A stretch of 64,000 nt of DNA from Nephrocerus scutellatus. Its lineage: Eukaryota; Arthropoda; Insecta; Diptera; Pipunculidae. A program made the translations under genes and the position numbers. Below, piece by piece: positions 1 through 10,280 of this stretch. The stretch covers positions 21,938,939 through 22,002,938 of the forward strand of contig OX352766.1 of NCBI GenBank assembly GCA_947095585.1, read 5' to 3'. The notes below the pieces were generated by a model that saw only the letters and a program-made list of their open reading frames with translations, did no database searches and was not told the DNA's origin. The first letter of the stretch is position 1; each line of letters opens with the position of its first letter.

Positions 1-1470
1 TTATTTCTTGACCTTCTCAACTATAATATATAACGCACTTATTTCGAAGTTCAATTGTGTCATCAAAGGACTGTTTTAAAATTAAAAATTCATTCAAATT
101 TTCATAAAATTAACTTACAAAATGCATATTATAGAGCTCGTAATTTCTTGACCTTTTCAATTGCAATATATAACGCACTTATTTCGAAGTTCAATTGTTT
201 TATCAAAGGATTGTTTTAGAATTAAAAATTAAATTAAATTTGAAACTTGGAATCATTTAATAAAATTAACTTACAAAATGCATATTATAGAGCTCGTTAT
301 TTCTTGACCTTCTCAACTATAATATATAACGCACTTATTTCGAAGTCCAATTGTGTCATCAAAGGACTGTTTTAAAATTAAAAATTCATTCAAATGTTCA
401 TAAAATTAACTTACAAAATGCATATTATAGAGCTCGTATTTTCTTGACCTTCTCAATTGCAATATATAACGCACTTATTTCGAAGTTCAATTGTTTCACC
501 AAAGGATTGTTTTAGAATTAAAAATTAAATTAAATTTGAAACTTGGAATCATTTAATAAAATTAACTTACAAAATGCATATTATAGAGCTCGTTATTTCT
601 TGACCTTCTCAACTATAATATATAACGCACTTATTTCGAAGTCAAATTGTGTCATCAAAGGACTGTTTTAAAATTAAAAATTCATTCAAATTTTCATAAA
701 ATTAACTTACAAAATGCATATTATAGAGCTCGTAATTTCTTGACCTTCTCAATTGCAATATATAACGCACTTATTTCGAAGTTCAATTGTTTTATCAAAG
801 GATTGTTTTAGAATTAAAAATTAAATTAAATTTGAAACTTGGAATCATTTAATAAAATTAACTTACAAAATGCATATTATAGAGCTCGTTATTTCTTGAC
901 CTTCTCAACTATAATATATAACGCACTTATTTCGAAGTCCAATTGTGTCATCAAAGGACTGTTTTAAAATTAAAAATTCATTCAAATGTTCATAAAATTA
1001 ACTTACAAAATGCATATTATAGAGCTCGTATTTTCTTGACCTTCTCAATTGCAATATATAACGCACTTATTTCGAAGTTCAATTGTTTCACCAAAGGATT
1101 GTTTTAGAATTAAAAATTAAATTAAATTTGAAACTTGGAATCATTTAATAAAATTAACTTACAAAATGCATATTATAGAGCTCGTTATTTCTTGACCTTC
1201 TCAACTATAATATAGAACGCACTTATTTCGAAGTCCAATTGTGTCATCAAAGGACTGTTTTAAAATTAAAAATTCATTCAAATGTTCATAAAATTAACTT
1301 ACAAAATGCATATTATAGAGCTCGTATTTTCTTGACCTTCTCAATTGCAATATATAACGCACTTATTTCGAAGTTCAATTGTTTCACCAAAGGATTGTTT
1401 TAGAATTAAAAATTAAATTAAATTTGAAACTTGGAATCATTTAATAAAATCTTACAAAATGCATATTATA

Positions 1471-2654
1471 GAGCTCGTTATTTCTTGACCTTCTCAACTA
1501 TAATATATAACGCACTTATTTCGAAGTCAAATTGTGTCATCAAAGGACTGTTTTAAAATTAAAAATTCATTCAAATTTTCATAAAATTAACTTACAAAAT
1601 GCATATTATAGAGCTCGTAATTTCTTGACCTTCTCAATTGCAATATATAACGCACTTATTTCGAAGTTCAATTGTTTTATCAAAGGATTGTTTTAGAATT
1701 AAAAATTAAATTAAATTTGAAACTTGGAATCATTTAATAAAATTAACTTACAAAATGCATATTATAGAGCTCGTTATTTCTTGACCTTCTCAACTATAAT
1801 ATATAACGCACTTATTTCGAAGTCCAATTGTGTCATCAAAGGACTGTTTTAAAATTAAAAATTCATTCAAATGTTCATAAAATTAACTTACAAAATGCAT
1901 ATTATAGAGCTCGTATTTTCTTGACCTTCTCAATTGCAATATATAACGCACTTATTTCGAAGTTCAATTGTTTCACCAAAGGATTGTTTTAGAATTAAAA
2001 ATTAAATTAAATTTGAAACTTGGAATCATTTAATAAAATTAACTTACAAAATGCATATTATAGAGCTCGTTATTTCTTGACCTTCTCAACTATAATATAT
2101 AACGCACTTATTTCGAAGTCAAATTGTGTCATCAAAGGACTGTTTTAAAATTAAAAATTCATTCAAATTTTCATAAAATTAACTTACAAAATGCATATTA
2201 TAGAGCTCGTAATTTCTTGACCTTCTCAATTGCAATATATAACGCACTTATTTCGAAGTTCAATTGTTTTATCAAAGGATTGTTTTAGAATTAAAAATTA
2301 AATTAAATTTGAAACTTGGAATCATTTAATAAAATTAACTTACAAAATGCATATTATAGAGCTCGTTATTTCTTGACCTTCTCAACTATAATATATAACG
2401 CACTTATTTCGAAGTCCAATTGTGTCATCAAAGGACTGTTTTAAAATTAAAAATTCATTCAAATTTTCATAAAATTAACTTACAAAATGCATATTATAGA
2501 GCTCGTATTTTCTTGACCTTCTCAATTGCAATATATAACGCACTTATTTCGAAGTTCAATTGTTTCACCAAAGGATTGTTTTAGAATTAAAAATTAAATT
2601 AAATTTGAAACTTGGAATCATTTAATAAAATTAACTTACAAAATGCATATTATA
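1471..2654 (+). repeat. Two tandem 592-bp tetramer higher-order repeat units
   Basis: Monomers follow the order A1-B1-A2-B2 twice, starting at 1471 and 2063, and the next A1 begins at 2655; both intervals are exactly 592 bp (140+156+140+156). A1 is marked by GTCAAATTG, B1 by GTTTTATC and a GTAATTT start, A2 by GTCCAATTG (with ATGTTCAT in the first unit), and B2 by GTTTCACC and a GTATTTT start. An earlier A1 at 586 starts a unit extended by one extra A2-B2 dimer (885 bp). The phase is broken by the B-B junction at 2952. Same-position monomers in successive units are more alike than neighbours, which is the mark of a higher-order repeat. Confidence 0.85.
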
Positions 2655-3890
2655 GAGCTCGTTATTTCTTGACCTTCTCAACTATAATATATAACGCACT
2701 TATTTCGAAGTCAAATTGTGTCATCAAAGGACTGTTTTAAAATTAAAAATTCATTCAAATTTTCATAAAATTAACTTACAAAATGCATATTATAGAGCTC
2801 GTAATTTCTTGACCTTCTCAATTGCAATATATAACGCACTTATTTCGAAGTTCAATTGTTTTATCAAAGGATTGTTTTAGAATTAAAAATTAAATTAAAT
2901 TTGAAACTTGGAATCATTTAATAAAATTAATTAAACAAAATGCATATTATAGAGCTCGTAATTTCTTGACCTTCTCAATTGCAATATATAACGCACTTAT
3001 TTCGAAGTTCAATTGTTTTATCAAAGGATTGTTTTAGAATTAAAAATTAAATTAAATTTGAAACTTGGAATCATTTAATAAAATTAACTTACAAAATGCA
3101 TATTATAGAGCTCGTTATTTCTTGACCTTCTCAACTATAATATATAACGCACTTATTTCGAAGTCCAATTGTGTCATCAAAGGACTGTTTTAAAATTAAA
3201 AATTCATTCAAATTTTCATAAAATTAACTTACAAAATGCATATTATAGAGCTCGTATTTTCTTGACCTTCTCAATTGCAATATATAACGCACTTATTTCG
3301 AAGTTCAATTGTTTCACCAAAGGATTGTTTTAGAATTAAAAATTAAATTAAATTTGAAACTTGGAATCATTTAATAAAATTAACTTACAAAATGCATATT
3401 ATAGAGCTCGTTATTTCTTGGCCTTCTCAACTATAATATATAACGCACTTATTTCGAAGTCCAATTGTGTCATCAAAGGACTGTTTTAAAATTAAAAATT
3501 CATTCAAATTTTCATAAAATTAACTTACAAAATGCATATTATAGAGCTCGTAATTTCTTGACCTTCTCAATTGCAATATATAACGCACTTATTTCGAAGT
3601 TCAATTGTTTTATCAAAGGATTGTTTTAGAATTAAAAATTAAATTAAATTTGAAACTTGGAATCATTTAATAAAATTAACTTACAAAATGCATATTATAG
3701 AGCTCGTAATTTCTTGACCTTCTCAATTGCAATATATAACGCACTTATTTCGAAGTTCAATTGTTTTATCAAAGGATTGTTTTAGAATTAAAAATTAAAT
3801 TAAATTTGAAACTTGGAATCATTTAATAAAATTAACTTACAAAATGCATATTATAGAGCTCGTTATTTCTTGACCTTCTCAACTATAATA

Positions 3891-3892
3891 TA
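3891..3892. other. Left TA target site duplication
   Basis: The TA directly outside the left terminal repeat. With the TA at 5197-5198 it is the 2-bp duplication expected of Tc1/mariner integration. Removing the element and one TA restores an ordinary A monomer reading AACTATAATATATAACGC. The target lies inside the TATATA run, so the exact TA could be shifted by 2 bp. Confidence 0.9.
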
Positions 3893-3914
3893 AAGGGTGT
3901 TTTTTTAGGAGGTT
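3893..3914 (+). repeat. Left terminal inverted repeat
   Basis: Begins AAGGGTGTTTTTTTA and ends GAGGTT. It matches the reverse complement of 5175-5196 at 20 of 22 positions; the differences are at the second base (A here, C at the right end) and at position 16 (G against A). Terminal repeats are bound and cleaved by the transposase. Inside it the ends diverge, although both ends show a T-rich stretch close to a CCGAT. Confidence 0.92.
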
Positions 3915-3944
3915 TGTTTTTCCGATAGATGTCGTTTTATTTTA

Positions 3945-3962
3945 TGACAGTTGTTTTGACAG
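3945..3962 (+). repeat. Subterminal TGACAG direct repeats
   Basis: TGACAG occurs at 3945-3950 and 3957-3962, starting 12 bp apart, between the left terminal repeat and the transposase frame. Some Tc1/mariner elements carry subterminal transposase-binding repeats, so this is a candidate. The motif is short and not obviously repeated at the right end, so chance is possible. Confidence 0.3.
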
Positions 3963-3968
3963 CTCAAA

Positions 3969-5090
3969 GTGGCATTTCTACTCAGTATTGTTTGGCAAAT
4001 CATTATTAATAGGTTAACTCCAGAACAACGTTTTCAAATCGTGGAAATTTATTTTCAAAATCAGTGTTCAATTAAAAATGTTTATAGAGCACTTCGTGAA
4101 TTTTATGGTGCACATAATCGTCCGTCAGAGACCACCATAAAGAACGTAATTACCAAATTTCGGTCTACATTCACTCTTTTGGATGCCAAGCCACCGACAA
4201 GAATGAGAAGAGTTCGTACAGAAGAAAATATTGCTGTCGTTGAGGCCAGTGTCGAAGAAAACGACAATTTATCGATTCGTCGTCGTGCTCAGCAAATTGG
4301 ACTTTGTCCATCGACTTTATGGAAAATTTTACGTAAAGATTTGGGTTTGGTGCCATACAAAATTCAATTGGTGCAAGAATTAAAGCCACACGACCATCGT
4401 TTGCGCCGTGAATTCAGTGATTGGTCGTTAAATCAATTGAACGAAGATCCATTTTTTTACCGTAAAATTCTCTTCAGTGATGAGGCGCATTTTTTGTTAA
4501 ATGGATACGTCAACAAACAAAATTGTCGCATTTGGAGCAAAGATAATCCACACGCCGTTCAAGAATTACCAATGCATCCTGATAAATGTACTGTTTGGTG
4601 CGGTCTATGGGCTGGTGGGATCATCGGTCCATATTTCTTTAAAAATGAGGAAGGACGACGCGTTACCGTGAATGGAAATCGATACAGAACCATGTTAAAT
4701 GAGTTTTTGTTGTCAAATCTTGAAGATATGGATATGGATGAAATGTGGTTTCAACAAGATGGTGCCACTTGCCATACAGCACGTGAAACAATCGACTTAT
4801 TGAAAGAAACTTTCAACGACAACATTATTTCGAGAAATGGTCCGGTGAATTGGCCTCCGCGTTCGTGCGATTTGACGCCACTCGATTACTTTTTGTGGGG
4901 ATACGTGAAGTCATTGGTTTATGTGGATAAACCTCAATCGATTGACGCTTTGGAAACCAATATTCAACGTGTCATTGCTGCCATACGCCCTCAAATGCTT
5001 GAAAAAGTGCTGGAAAATTGGACCTCCAGAATGACATTTGTGAAAAATAGTCGTGGTAGCCATATGCCAGAAATTGTGTTTAAATCTTAA
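3969..5090 (+). CDS. Mariner-like DD41D transposase, start codon missing or non-canonical
   Basis: Cut-and-paste transposase: it would bind the terminal repeats and catalyse excision and TA integration in the nucleus. Numbered from GTG 3969 the frame has 373 residues. Residues about 16-64 (LTPEQRFQIVEIYFQ onward) form a first helix-turn-helix and about 84-135 a second, joined by a basic stretch near 75-84. A linker with LVQELKPHDHRLR leads into the DDE domain at about 165-345. Catalytic residues are D171 (FSDEAHF), D264 (FQQDGATCH) and D306 (DLTPLDYFLWGY), with 41 residues between the last two. Length is slightly above classical mariner (about 345). No stop interrupts the frame, and TAA is at 5088-5090. 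The start is the problem: the frame is open only from the TGA at 3957-3959, and its first ATG is at residue 78, inside the inter-HTH linker. GTG is not a usual eukaryotic start. ATT at codon 13 (4005-4007), just ahead of NRLTPEQR, is one base from ATG and may be a lost start. Confidence 0.93.
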   Translation: MAFLLSIVWQIIINRLTPEQRFQIVEIYFQNQCSIKNVYRALREFYGAHNRPSETTIKNVITKFRSTFTLLDAKPPTRMRRVRTEENIAVVEASVEENDNLSIRRRAQQIGLCPSTLWKILRKDLGLVPYKIQLVQELKPHDHRLRREFSDWSLNQLNEDPFFYRKILFSDEAHFLLNGYVNKQNCRIWSKDNPHAVQELPMHPDKCTVWCGLWAGGIIGPYFFKNEEGRRVTVNGNRYRTMLNEFLLSNLEDMDMDEMWFQQDGATCHTARETIDLLKETFNDNIISRNGPVNWPPRSCDLTPLDYFLWGYVKSLVYVDKPQSIDALETNIQRVIAAIRPQMLEKVLENWTSRMTFVKNSRGSHMPEIVFKS

Positions 5091-5111
5091 ATGCCAAAAA
5101 ATTATCTACCA

Positions 5112-5117
5112 AATAAA
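5112..5117 (+). promoter_or_regulatory. Poly(A) signal of the transposase gene
   Basis: AATAAA lies 22 bp after the transposase stop and is followed by A-rich and T-rich sequence, fitting a canonical polyadenylation signal inside the element. The motif is short and the region AT-rich, so this is plausible rather than proven. Confidence 0.5.
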
Positions 5118-5174
5118 AAAAAATTTTGGTCATTTCATAATTTTATATGTGTTTTATTCAAAAAAAAAATCGGC

Positions 5175-5196
5175 AACCTCTTAAAAAAACACCCGT
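5175..5196 (-). repeat. Right terminal inverted repeat
   Basis: Begins AACCTCTTAAAAAAACACCC and ends GT; its reverse complement starts ACGGGTG and matches the left end at 20 of 22 positions. The seven-base A run mirrors the seven-base T run of the left repeat. Confidence 0.92.
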
Positions 5197-5198
5197 TA
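5197..5198. other. Right TA target site duplication
   Basis: TA directly outside the right terminal repeat and followed by TAACGCACTT, the continuation of the interrupted A monomer. It pairs with 3891-3892. Confidence 0.9.
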
Positions 5199-5301
5199 TA
5201 ACGCACTTATTTCGAAGTCCAATTGTGTCATCAAAGGACTGTTTTAAAATTAAAAATTCATTAAAATTTTCATAAAATTAACTTACAAAATGCATATTAT
5301 A

Positions 5302-5528
5302 GAGCTCGTATTTTCTTGACCTTCTCAATTGCAATATATAACGCACTTATTTCGAAGTTCAATTGTTTCACCAAAGGATTGTTTCAGAATTAAAATAAAT
5401 TCTTGACCTTCTCAACTATAATATATAACGCACTTATTTCGAAGTCCAATTGTGTCATCAAAGGACTGTTTTAAAATTAAAAATTCATTCAAATTTTCAT
5501 AAAATTAACTTACAAAATGCATATTATA
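5302..5528 (+). repeat. Fused B-A monomer with a 69-bp deletion
   Basis: A B monomer starting at 5302 breaks off after GTTTCAGAATTAAAATAAA and runs directly into the TTCTTGACC of an A monomer, removing the GAGCTC between them; the pair measures 227 bp instead of 296. The same junction occurs at about 15,801 with one or two base differences (CAGAATTTAAATAAA), so the deletion predates the large duplication. Confidence 0.85.
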
Positions 5529-8500
5529 GAGCTCGTATTTTCTTGACCTTCTCAATTGCAATATATAACGCACTTATTTTGAAGTTCAATTGTTTCACCA
5601 AAGGATTGTTTTAGAATTAAAAATTAAATTAAATTTGAAACTTGGAATCATTTAGTAAAATTAACTTACAAAATGCATATTATAGAGCTCGTATTTTCTT
5701 GACCTTCTCAATTGCAATATATAACGCACTTATTTCGAAGTTCAATTGTTTCACCAAAGGATTGTTTTAGAATTAAAAATTAAATTAAATTTGAAACTTG
5801 GAATCATTTAATAAAATTAACTTACAAAATGCATATTATAGAGCTCGTTATTTCTTGACCTTCTCAACTATAATATATAACGCACTTATTTCGAAGTCCA
5901 ATTGTGTCATCAAAGGACTGTTTTAAAATTAAAAATTCATTCAAATTTTCATAAAATTAACTTACAAAATGCATATTATAGAGCTCGTAATTTCTTGACC
6001 TTCTCAATTGCAATATATAACGCACTTATTTCGAAGTTCAATTGTTTTATCAAAGGATTGTTTTAGAATTAAAAATTAAATTAAATTTGAAACTTGGAAT
6101 CATTTAATAAAATTAACTTACAAAATGCATATTATAGAGCTCGTTATTTCTTGACCTTCTCAACTATAATATATAACGCACTTATTTCGAAGTCCAATTG
6201 TGTCATCAAAGGACTGTTTTAAAATTAAAAATTCATTCAAATTTTCATAAAATTAACTTACAAAATGCATATTATAGAGCTCGTATTTTCTTGACCTTCT
6301 CAATTGCAATATATAACGCACTTATTTCGAAGTTCAATTGTTTCACCAAAGGATTGTTTTAGAATTAAAAATTAAATTAAATTTGAAACTTGGAATCATT
6401 TAATAAAATTAACTTACAAAATGCATATTATAGAGCTCGTTATTTCTTGACCTTCTCAACTTTAATATATAACGCACTTATTTCGAAGTCCAATTGTGTC
6501 ATCAAAGGACTGTTTTAAAATTAAAAATTCATTCAAATTTTCATAAAATTAACTTACAAAATGCATATTATAGAGCTCGTAATTTCTTGACCTTCTCAAT
6601 TGCAATATATAACGCACTTATTTCGAAGTTCAATTGTTTTATCAAAGGATTGTTTTAGAATTAAAAAGTAAATTAAATTTGAAACTTGGAATCATTTAAT
6701 AAAATTAACTTACAAAATGCATATTATAGAGCTCGTTATTTCTTGACCTTCTCAACTATAATATATAACGCACTTATTTCGAAGTCCAATTGTGTCATCA
6801 AAGGACTGTTTTAAAATTAAAAATTCATTCAAATTTTCATAAAATTAACTTACAAAATGCATATTATAGAGCTCGTATTTTCTTGACCTTCTCAATTGCA
6901 ATATATAACGCACTTATTTCGAAGTTCAATTGTTTCACCAAAGGATTGTTTTAGAATTAAAAATTAAATTAAATTTGAAACTTGGAATCATTTAATAAAA
7001 TTAACTTACAAAATGCATATTATAGAGCTCGTATTTTCTTGACCTTCTCAATTGCAATATATAACGCACTTATTTCGAAGTTCAATTGTTTCACCAAAGG
7101 ATTGTTTTAGAATTAAAAATTAAATTAAATTTGAAACTTGGAATAATTTAGTAAAATTAACTTACAAAATGCATATTATAGAGCTCGTATTTTCTTGACC
7201 TTCTCAATTGCAATATATAACGCACTTATTTCGAAGTTCAATTGTTTCACCAAAGGATTGTTTTAGAATTAAAAATTAAATTAAATTTGAAACTTGGAAT
7301 CATTTAATAAAATCAACTTACAAAATGCATATTATAGAGCTCGTTATTTCTTGACCTTCTCAACTATAATATATAACGCACTTATTTCGAAGTCCAATTG
7401 TGTCATCAAAGGACTGTTTTAAAATTAAAAATTCATTCAAATTTTCATAAAATTAACTTACAAAATGCATATTATAGAGCTCGTATTTTCTTGACCTTCT
7501 CAACTGCAATATATAACGCACTTATTTCGAAGTTCAATTGTTTCACCAAAGGATTGTTTTAGAATTAAAAATTAAATTAAATTTGAAACTTGGAATCATT
7601 TAATAAAATTAACTTACAAAATGCATATTATAGAGCTCGTATTTTCTTGACCTTCTCAATTGCAATATATAACGCACTTATTTCGAAGTTCAATTGTTTC
7701 ACCAAAGGATTGTTTTAGAATTAAAAATTAAATTAAATTTGAAACTTGGAATAATTTAGTAAAATTAACTTACAAAATGCATATTATAGAGCTCGTATTT
7801 TCTTGACCTTCTCAATTGCAATATATAACGCACTTATTTCGAAGTTCAATTGTTTCACCAAAGGATTGTTTTAGAATTAAAAATTAAATTAAATTTGAAA
7901 CTTGGAATCATTTAATAAAATTAACTTACAAAATGCATATTATAGAGCTCGTTATTTCTTGACCTTCTCAACTATAATATATAACGCACTTATTTCGAAG
8001 TCCAATTGTGTCATCAAAGGACTGTTTTAAAATTAAAAATTCATTCAAATTTTCATAAAATTAACTTACAAAATGCATATTATAGAGCTCGTATTTTCTT
8101 GACCTTCTCAATTGCAATATATAACGCACTTATTTCGAAGTTCAATTGTTTCACCAAAGGATTGTTTTAGAATTAAAAATTAAATTAAATTTGAAACTTG
8201 GAATCATTTAATAAAATTAACTTACAAAATGCATATTATAGAGCTCGTTATTTCTTGACCTTCTCAACTTTAATATATAACGCACTTATTTCGAAGTCCA
8301 ATTGTGTCATCAAAGGACTGTTTTAAAATTAAAAATTCATTCAAATTTTCATAAAATTAACTTACAAAATGCATATTATAGAGCTCGTAATTTCTTGACC
8401 TTCTCAATTGCAATATATAACGCACTTATTTCGAAGTTCAATTGTTTTATCAAAGGATTGTTTTAGAATTAAAAATTAAATTAAATTTGAAACTTGGAAT

Positions 8501-9408
8501 CATTTAATAAAATTAACTTACAAAATGCATATTATAGAGCTCGTTATTTCTTGACCTTCTCAACTATAATATATAACGCACTTATTTCGAAGTCCAATTG
8601 TGTCATCAAAGGACTGTTTTAAAACTAAAAATTCATTCAAATTTTCATAAAATTAACTTACAAAATGCATATTATAGAGCTCGTAATTTCTTGACATTCT
8701 CAATTGCAATATATAACGCACTTATTTCGAAGTTCAATTGTTTTATCAAAGGATTGTTTTAGAATTAAAAATTAAATTAAATTTGAAACTTGGAATCATT
8801 TAATAAAATTAACTTACAAAATGCATATTATAGAGCTCGTTATTTCTTGACCTTCTCAACTATAATATATAACGCACTTATTTCGAAGTCCAATTGTGTC
8901 ATCAAAGGACTGTTTTAAAACTAAAAATTCATTCAAATTTTCATAAAATTAACTTACAAAATGCATATTATAGAGCTCGTAATTTCTTGACATTCTCAAT
9001 TGCAATATATAAAGCACTTATTTCGAAGTCCAATTGTGTCATCAAAGGACTGTTTTAAAATTAAAAATTCATTCAAATTTTCATAAAATTAACTTACAAA
9101 ATGCATATTATAAAGCTCGTAATTTCTTGACCTTCTCAATTGCAATATATAACGCACTTATTTCGAAGTTCAATTGTTTTATCAAAGGATTGTTTTAGAA
9201 TTAAAAATTAAATTAAATTTGAAACTTGGAATCATTTAATAAAATTAACTTACAAAATGCATATTATAGAGCTCGTTATTTCTTGACCTTCTCAACTATA
9301 ATATATAACGCACTTATTTCGAAGTCCAATTGTGTCATCAAAGGACTGTTTTAAAATTAAAAATTCATTCAAATTTTCATAAAATTAACTTACAAAATGC
9401 ATATTATA

Positions 9409-10280
9409 GAGCTCGTAATTTCTTGACCTTCTCAACTGTAATATATAACGCACTTATTTCGAAGTTCAATTGTTTCACCAAAGGATTGTTTTAGAAATAA
9501 AAATTAAATTAAATTTGAAACTTGGAATCATTTAATAAAATTAACTTACAAAATGCATATTATAGAGCTCGTTATTTCTTGACCTTCTCAACTATAATAT
9601 ATAACGCACTTATTTCGAAGTCCAATTGTGTCATCAAAGGACTGTTTTAAAATTAAAAATTCATTCAAATTTTCATAAAATTAACTTACAAAATGCATAT
9701 TATAGAGCTCGTTATTTCTTGACCTTCTCAACTGTAATATATAACGCACTTATTTCGAAGTCCAATTGTGTCAACAAAGGACTGTTTTAAAATTAAAAAT
9801 TCATTCAAATTTTCATAAAATTAACTTACAAAATGCATATTATAGAGCTCGTTATTTCTTGACCTTCTCAACTGTAATATATAACGCACTTATTTCGAAG
9901 TCCAATTGTGTCAACAAAGGACTGTTTTAAAATTAAAAATTCATTCAAATTTTCATAAAATTAACTTACAAAATGCATATTATAGAGCTCGTTATTTCTT
10001 GACCTTCTCAACTGTAATATATAACGCACTTATTTCGAAGTCCAATGGTGTCATCAAAGGACTGTTTTAAAATTAAAAATTCATTCAAATTTTCATAAAA
10101 TTAACTTACAAAATGCATATTATAGAGCTCGTATTTTCTTGACCTTCTCAATTGCAATATATAACGCACTTATTTCGAAGTTCAATTGTTTCACCAAAGG
10201 ATTGTTTTAGAATTAAAAATTAAATTAAATTTGAAACTTGGAATCATTTAATAAAATTAACTTACAAAATGCATATTATA
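9409..10280 (+). repeat. 872-bp module B-A-A-A-A-B, copy 1
   Basis: A B monomer with CAACTGTAAT and AGAAATAAAAATT (9409) is followed by four consecutive A monomers (9565, 9705, 9845, 9985) and a B2 (10,125). The second and third A carry GTGTCAACAAAG and the fourth CCAATGGTGTC. The same ordered set recurs at 19,373, 20,821 and 23,297, so it was amplified as a block. Confidence 0.85.

Larger units (their letters stand above)
1..3892 (+). repeat. A/B dimeric satellite array, left block
   Basis: Head-to-tail AT-rich satellite in which 140-bp A monomers alternate with 156-bp B monomers, giving a 296-bp dimer. Phasing on GAGCTC puts starts at 134 (B), 430 (B), 586 (A), 1471 (A), 2063 (A) and 2655 (A); the window opens inside an A monomer. 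A carries CAACTATAAT, GTCCAATTGTGTC and GGACTG. B carries CAATTGCAAT, GTTCAATTGTT and GGATTG plus a longer 3' part with AATTTGAAACTTGG. B monomers here end in TTTAATAAAATT. Oddities include a 3-bp loss at about 1450 (AATCTTAC for AATTAACTTAC) and a B-B junction at 2952 preceded by AATTAATTAAACAAAA, where one extra base is present. No frame is open over more than a few tens of codons. The non-coding satellite call is firm; any function is unknown. Confidence 0.97.
3893..5196 (+). mobile_element. Full-length mariner-like DNA transposon (DD41D type)
   Basis: A 1304-bp element inserted in an A monomer that otherwise spans 3856-5301 (140 bp once the element and one TA are removed). It has 22-bp terminal inverted repeats differing at two positions, TA duplications, one intronless transposase frame on the plus strand and a short 3' region with a poly(A) signal. 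Its base composition is visibly less AT-rich than the satellite, as expected of foreign sequence in the array. Size, architecture and target choice are those of the IS630/Tc1/mariner superfamily. The 41-residue spacing between the second and third catalytic aspartates points to the DD41D (rosa-like) lineage rather than classical DD34D mariner or DD34E Tc1. It is the only transposon seen in the window. Intact ends and an uninterrupted frame suggest recent insertion; the lost start codon leaves autonomy in doubt. Confidence 0.95.
5199..10280 (+). repeat. A/B satellite array right of the transposon
   Basis: The same A/B satellite continues, with less regular order. B-B-B runs occur around 5529-5840, 7024-7345 and 7485-7953, the last two sharing a B variant with GGAATAATTTAG (about 7140 and 7750), which indicates local duplication. 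Diagnostic variants are CAACTTTAAT (about 6458 and 8266), AAAACTAAAAATTC (8621, 8919) and GACATTCTC (about 8693, 8991). A monomer at about 9001-9100 has a B-like beginning and an A-like end. All of this up to 10,856 is paralogous to 13,489-20,820. No coding sequence or second transposon is seen. Confidence 0.95.

Noticed and set aside
3969..3971. GTG as the genuine transposase start
   Set aside because: GTG is not a normal eukaryotic start and the twelve codons after it look like untranslated leader. Used only to mark the open frame.
4171..4389. 72-codon minus-strand open frame inside the transposon
   Set aside because: Antisense shadow of the transposase coding sequence with no domain of its own.
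9845..9880. Bacterial-type promoter (TTGACC with TATAAT) in A monomers
   Set aside because: The two hexamers are only 8 bp apart, the setting is eukaryotic satellite, and no gene follows.
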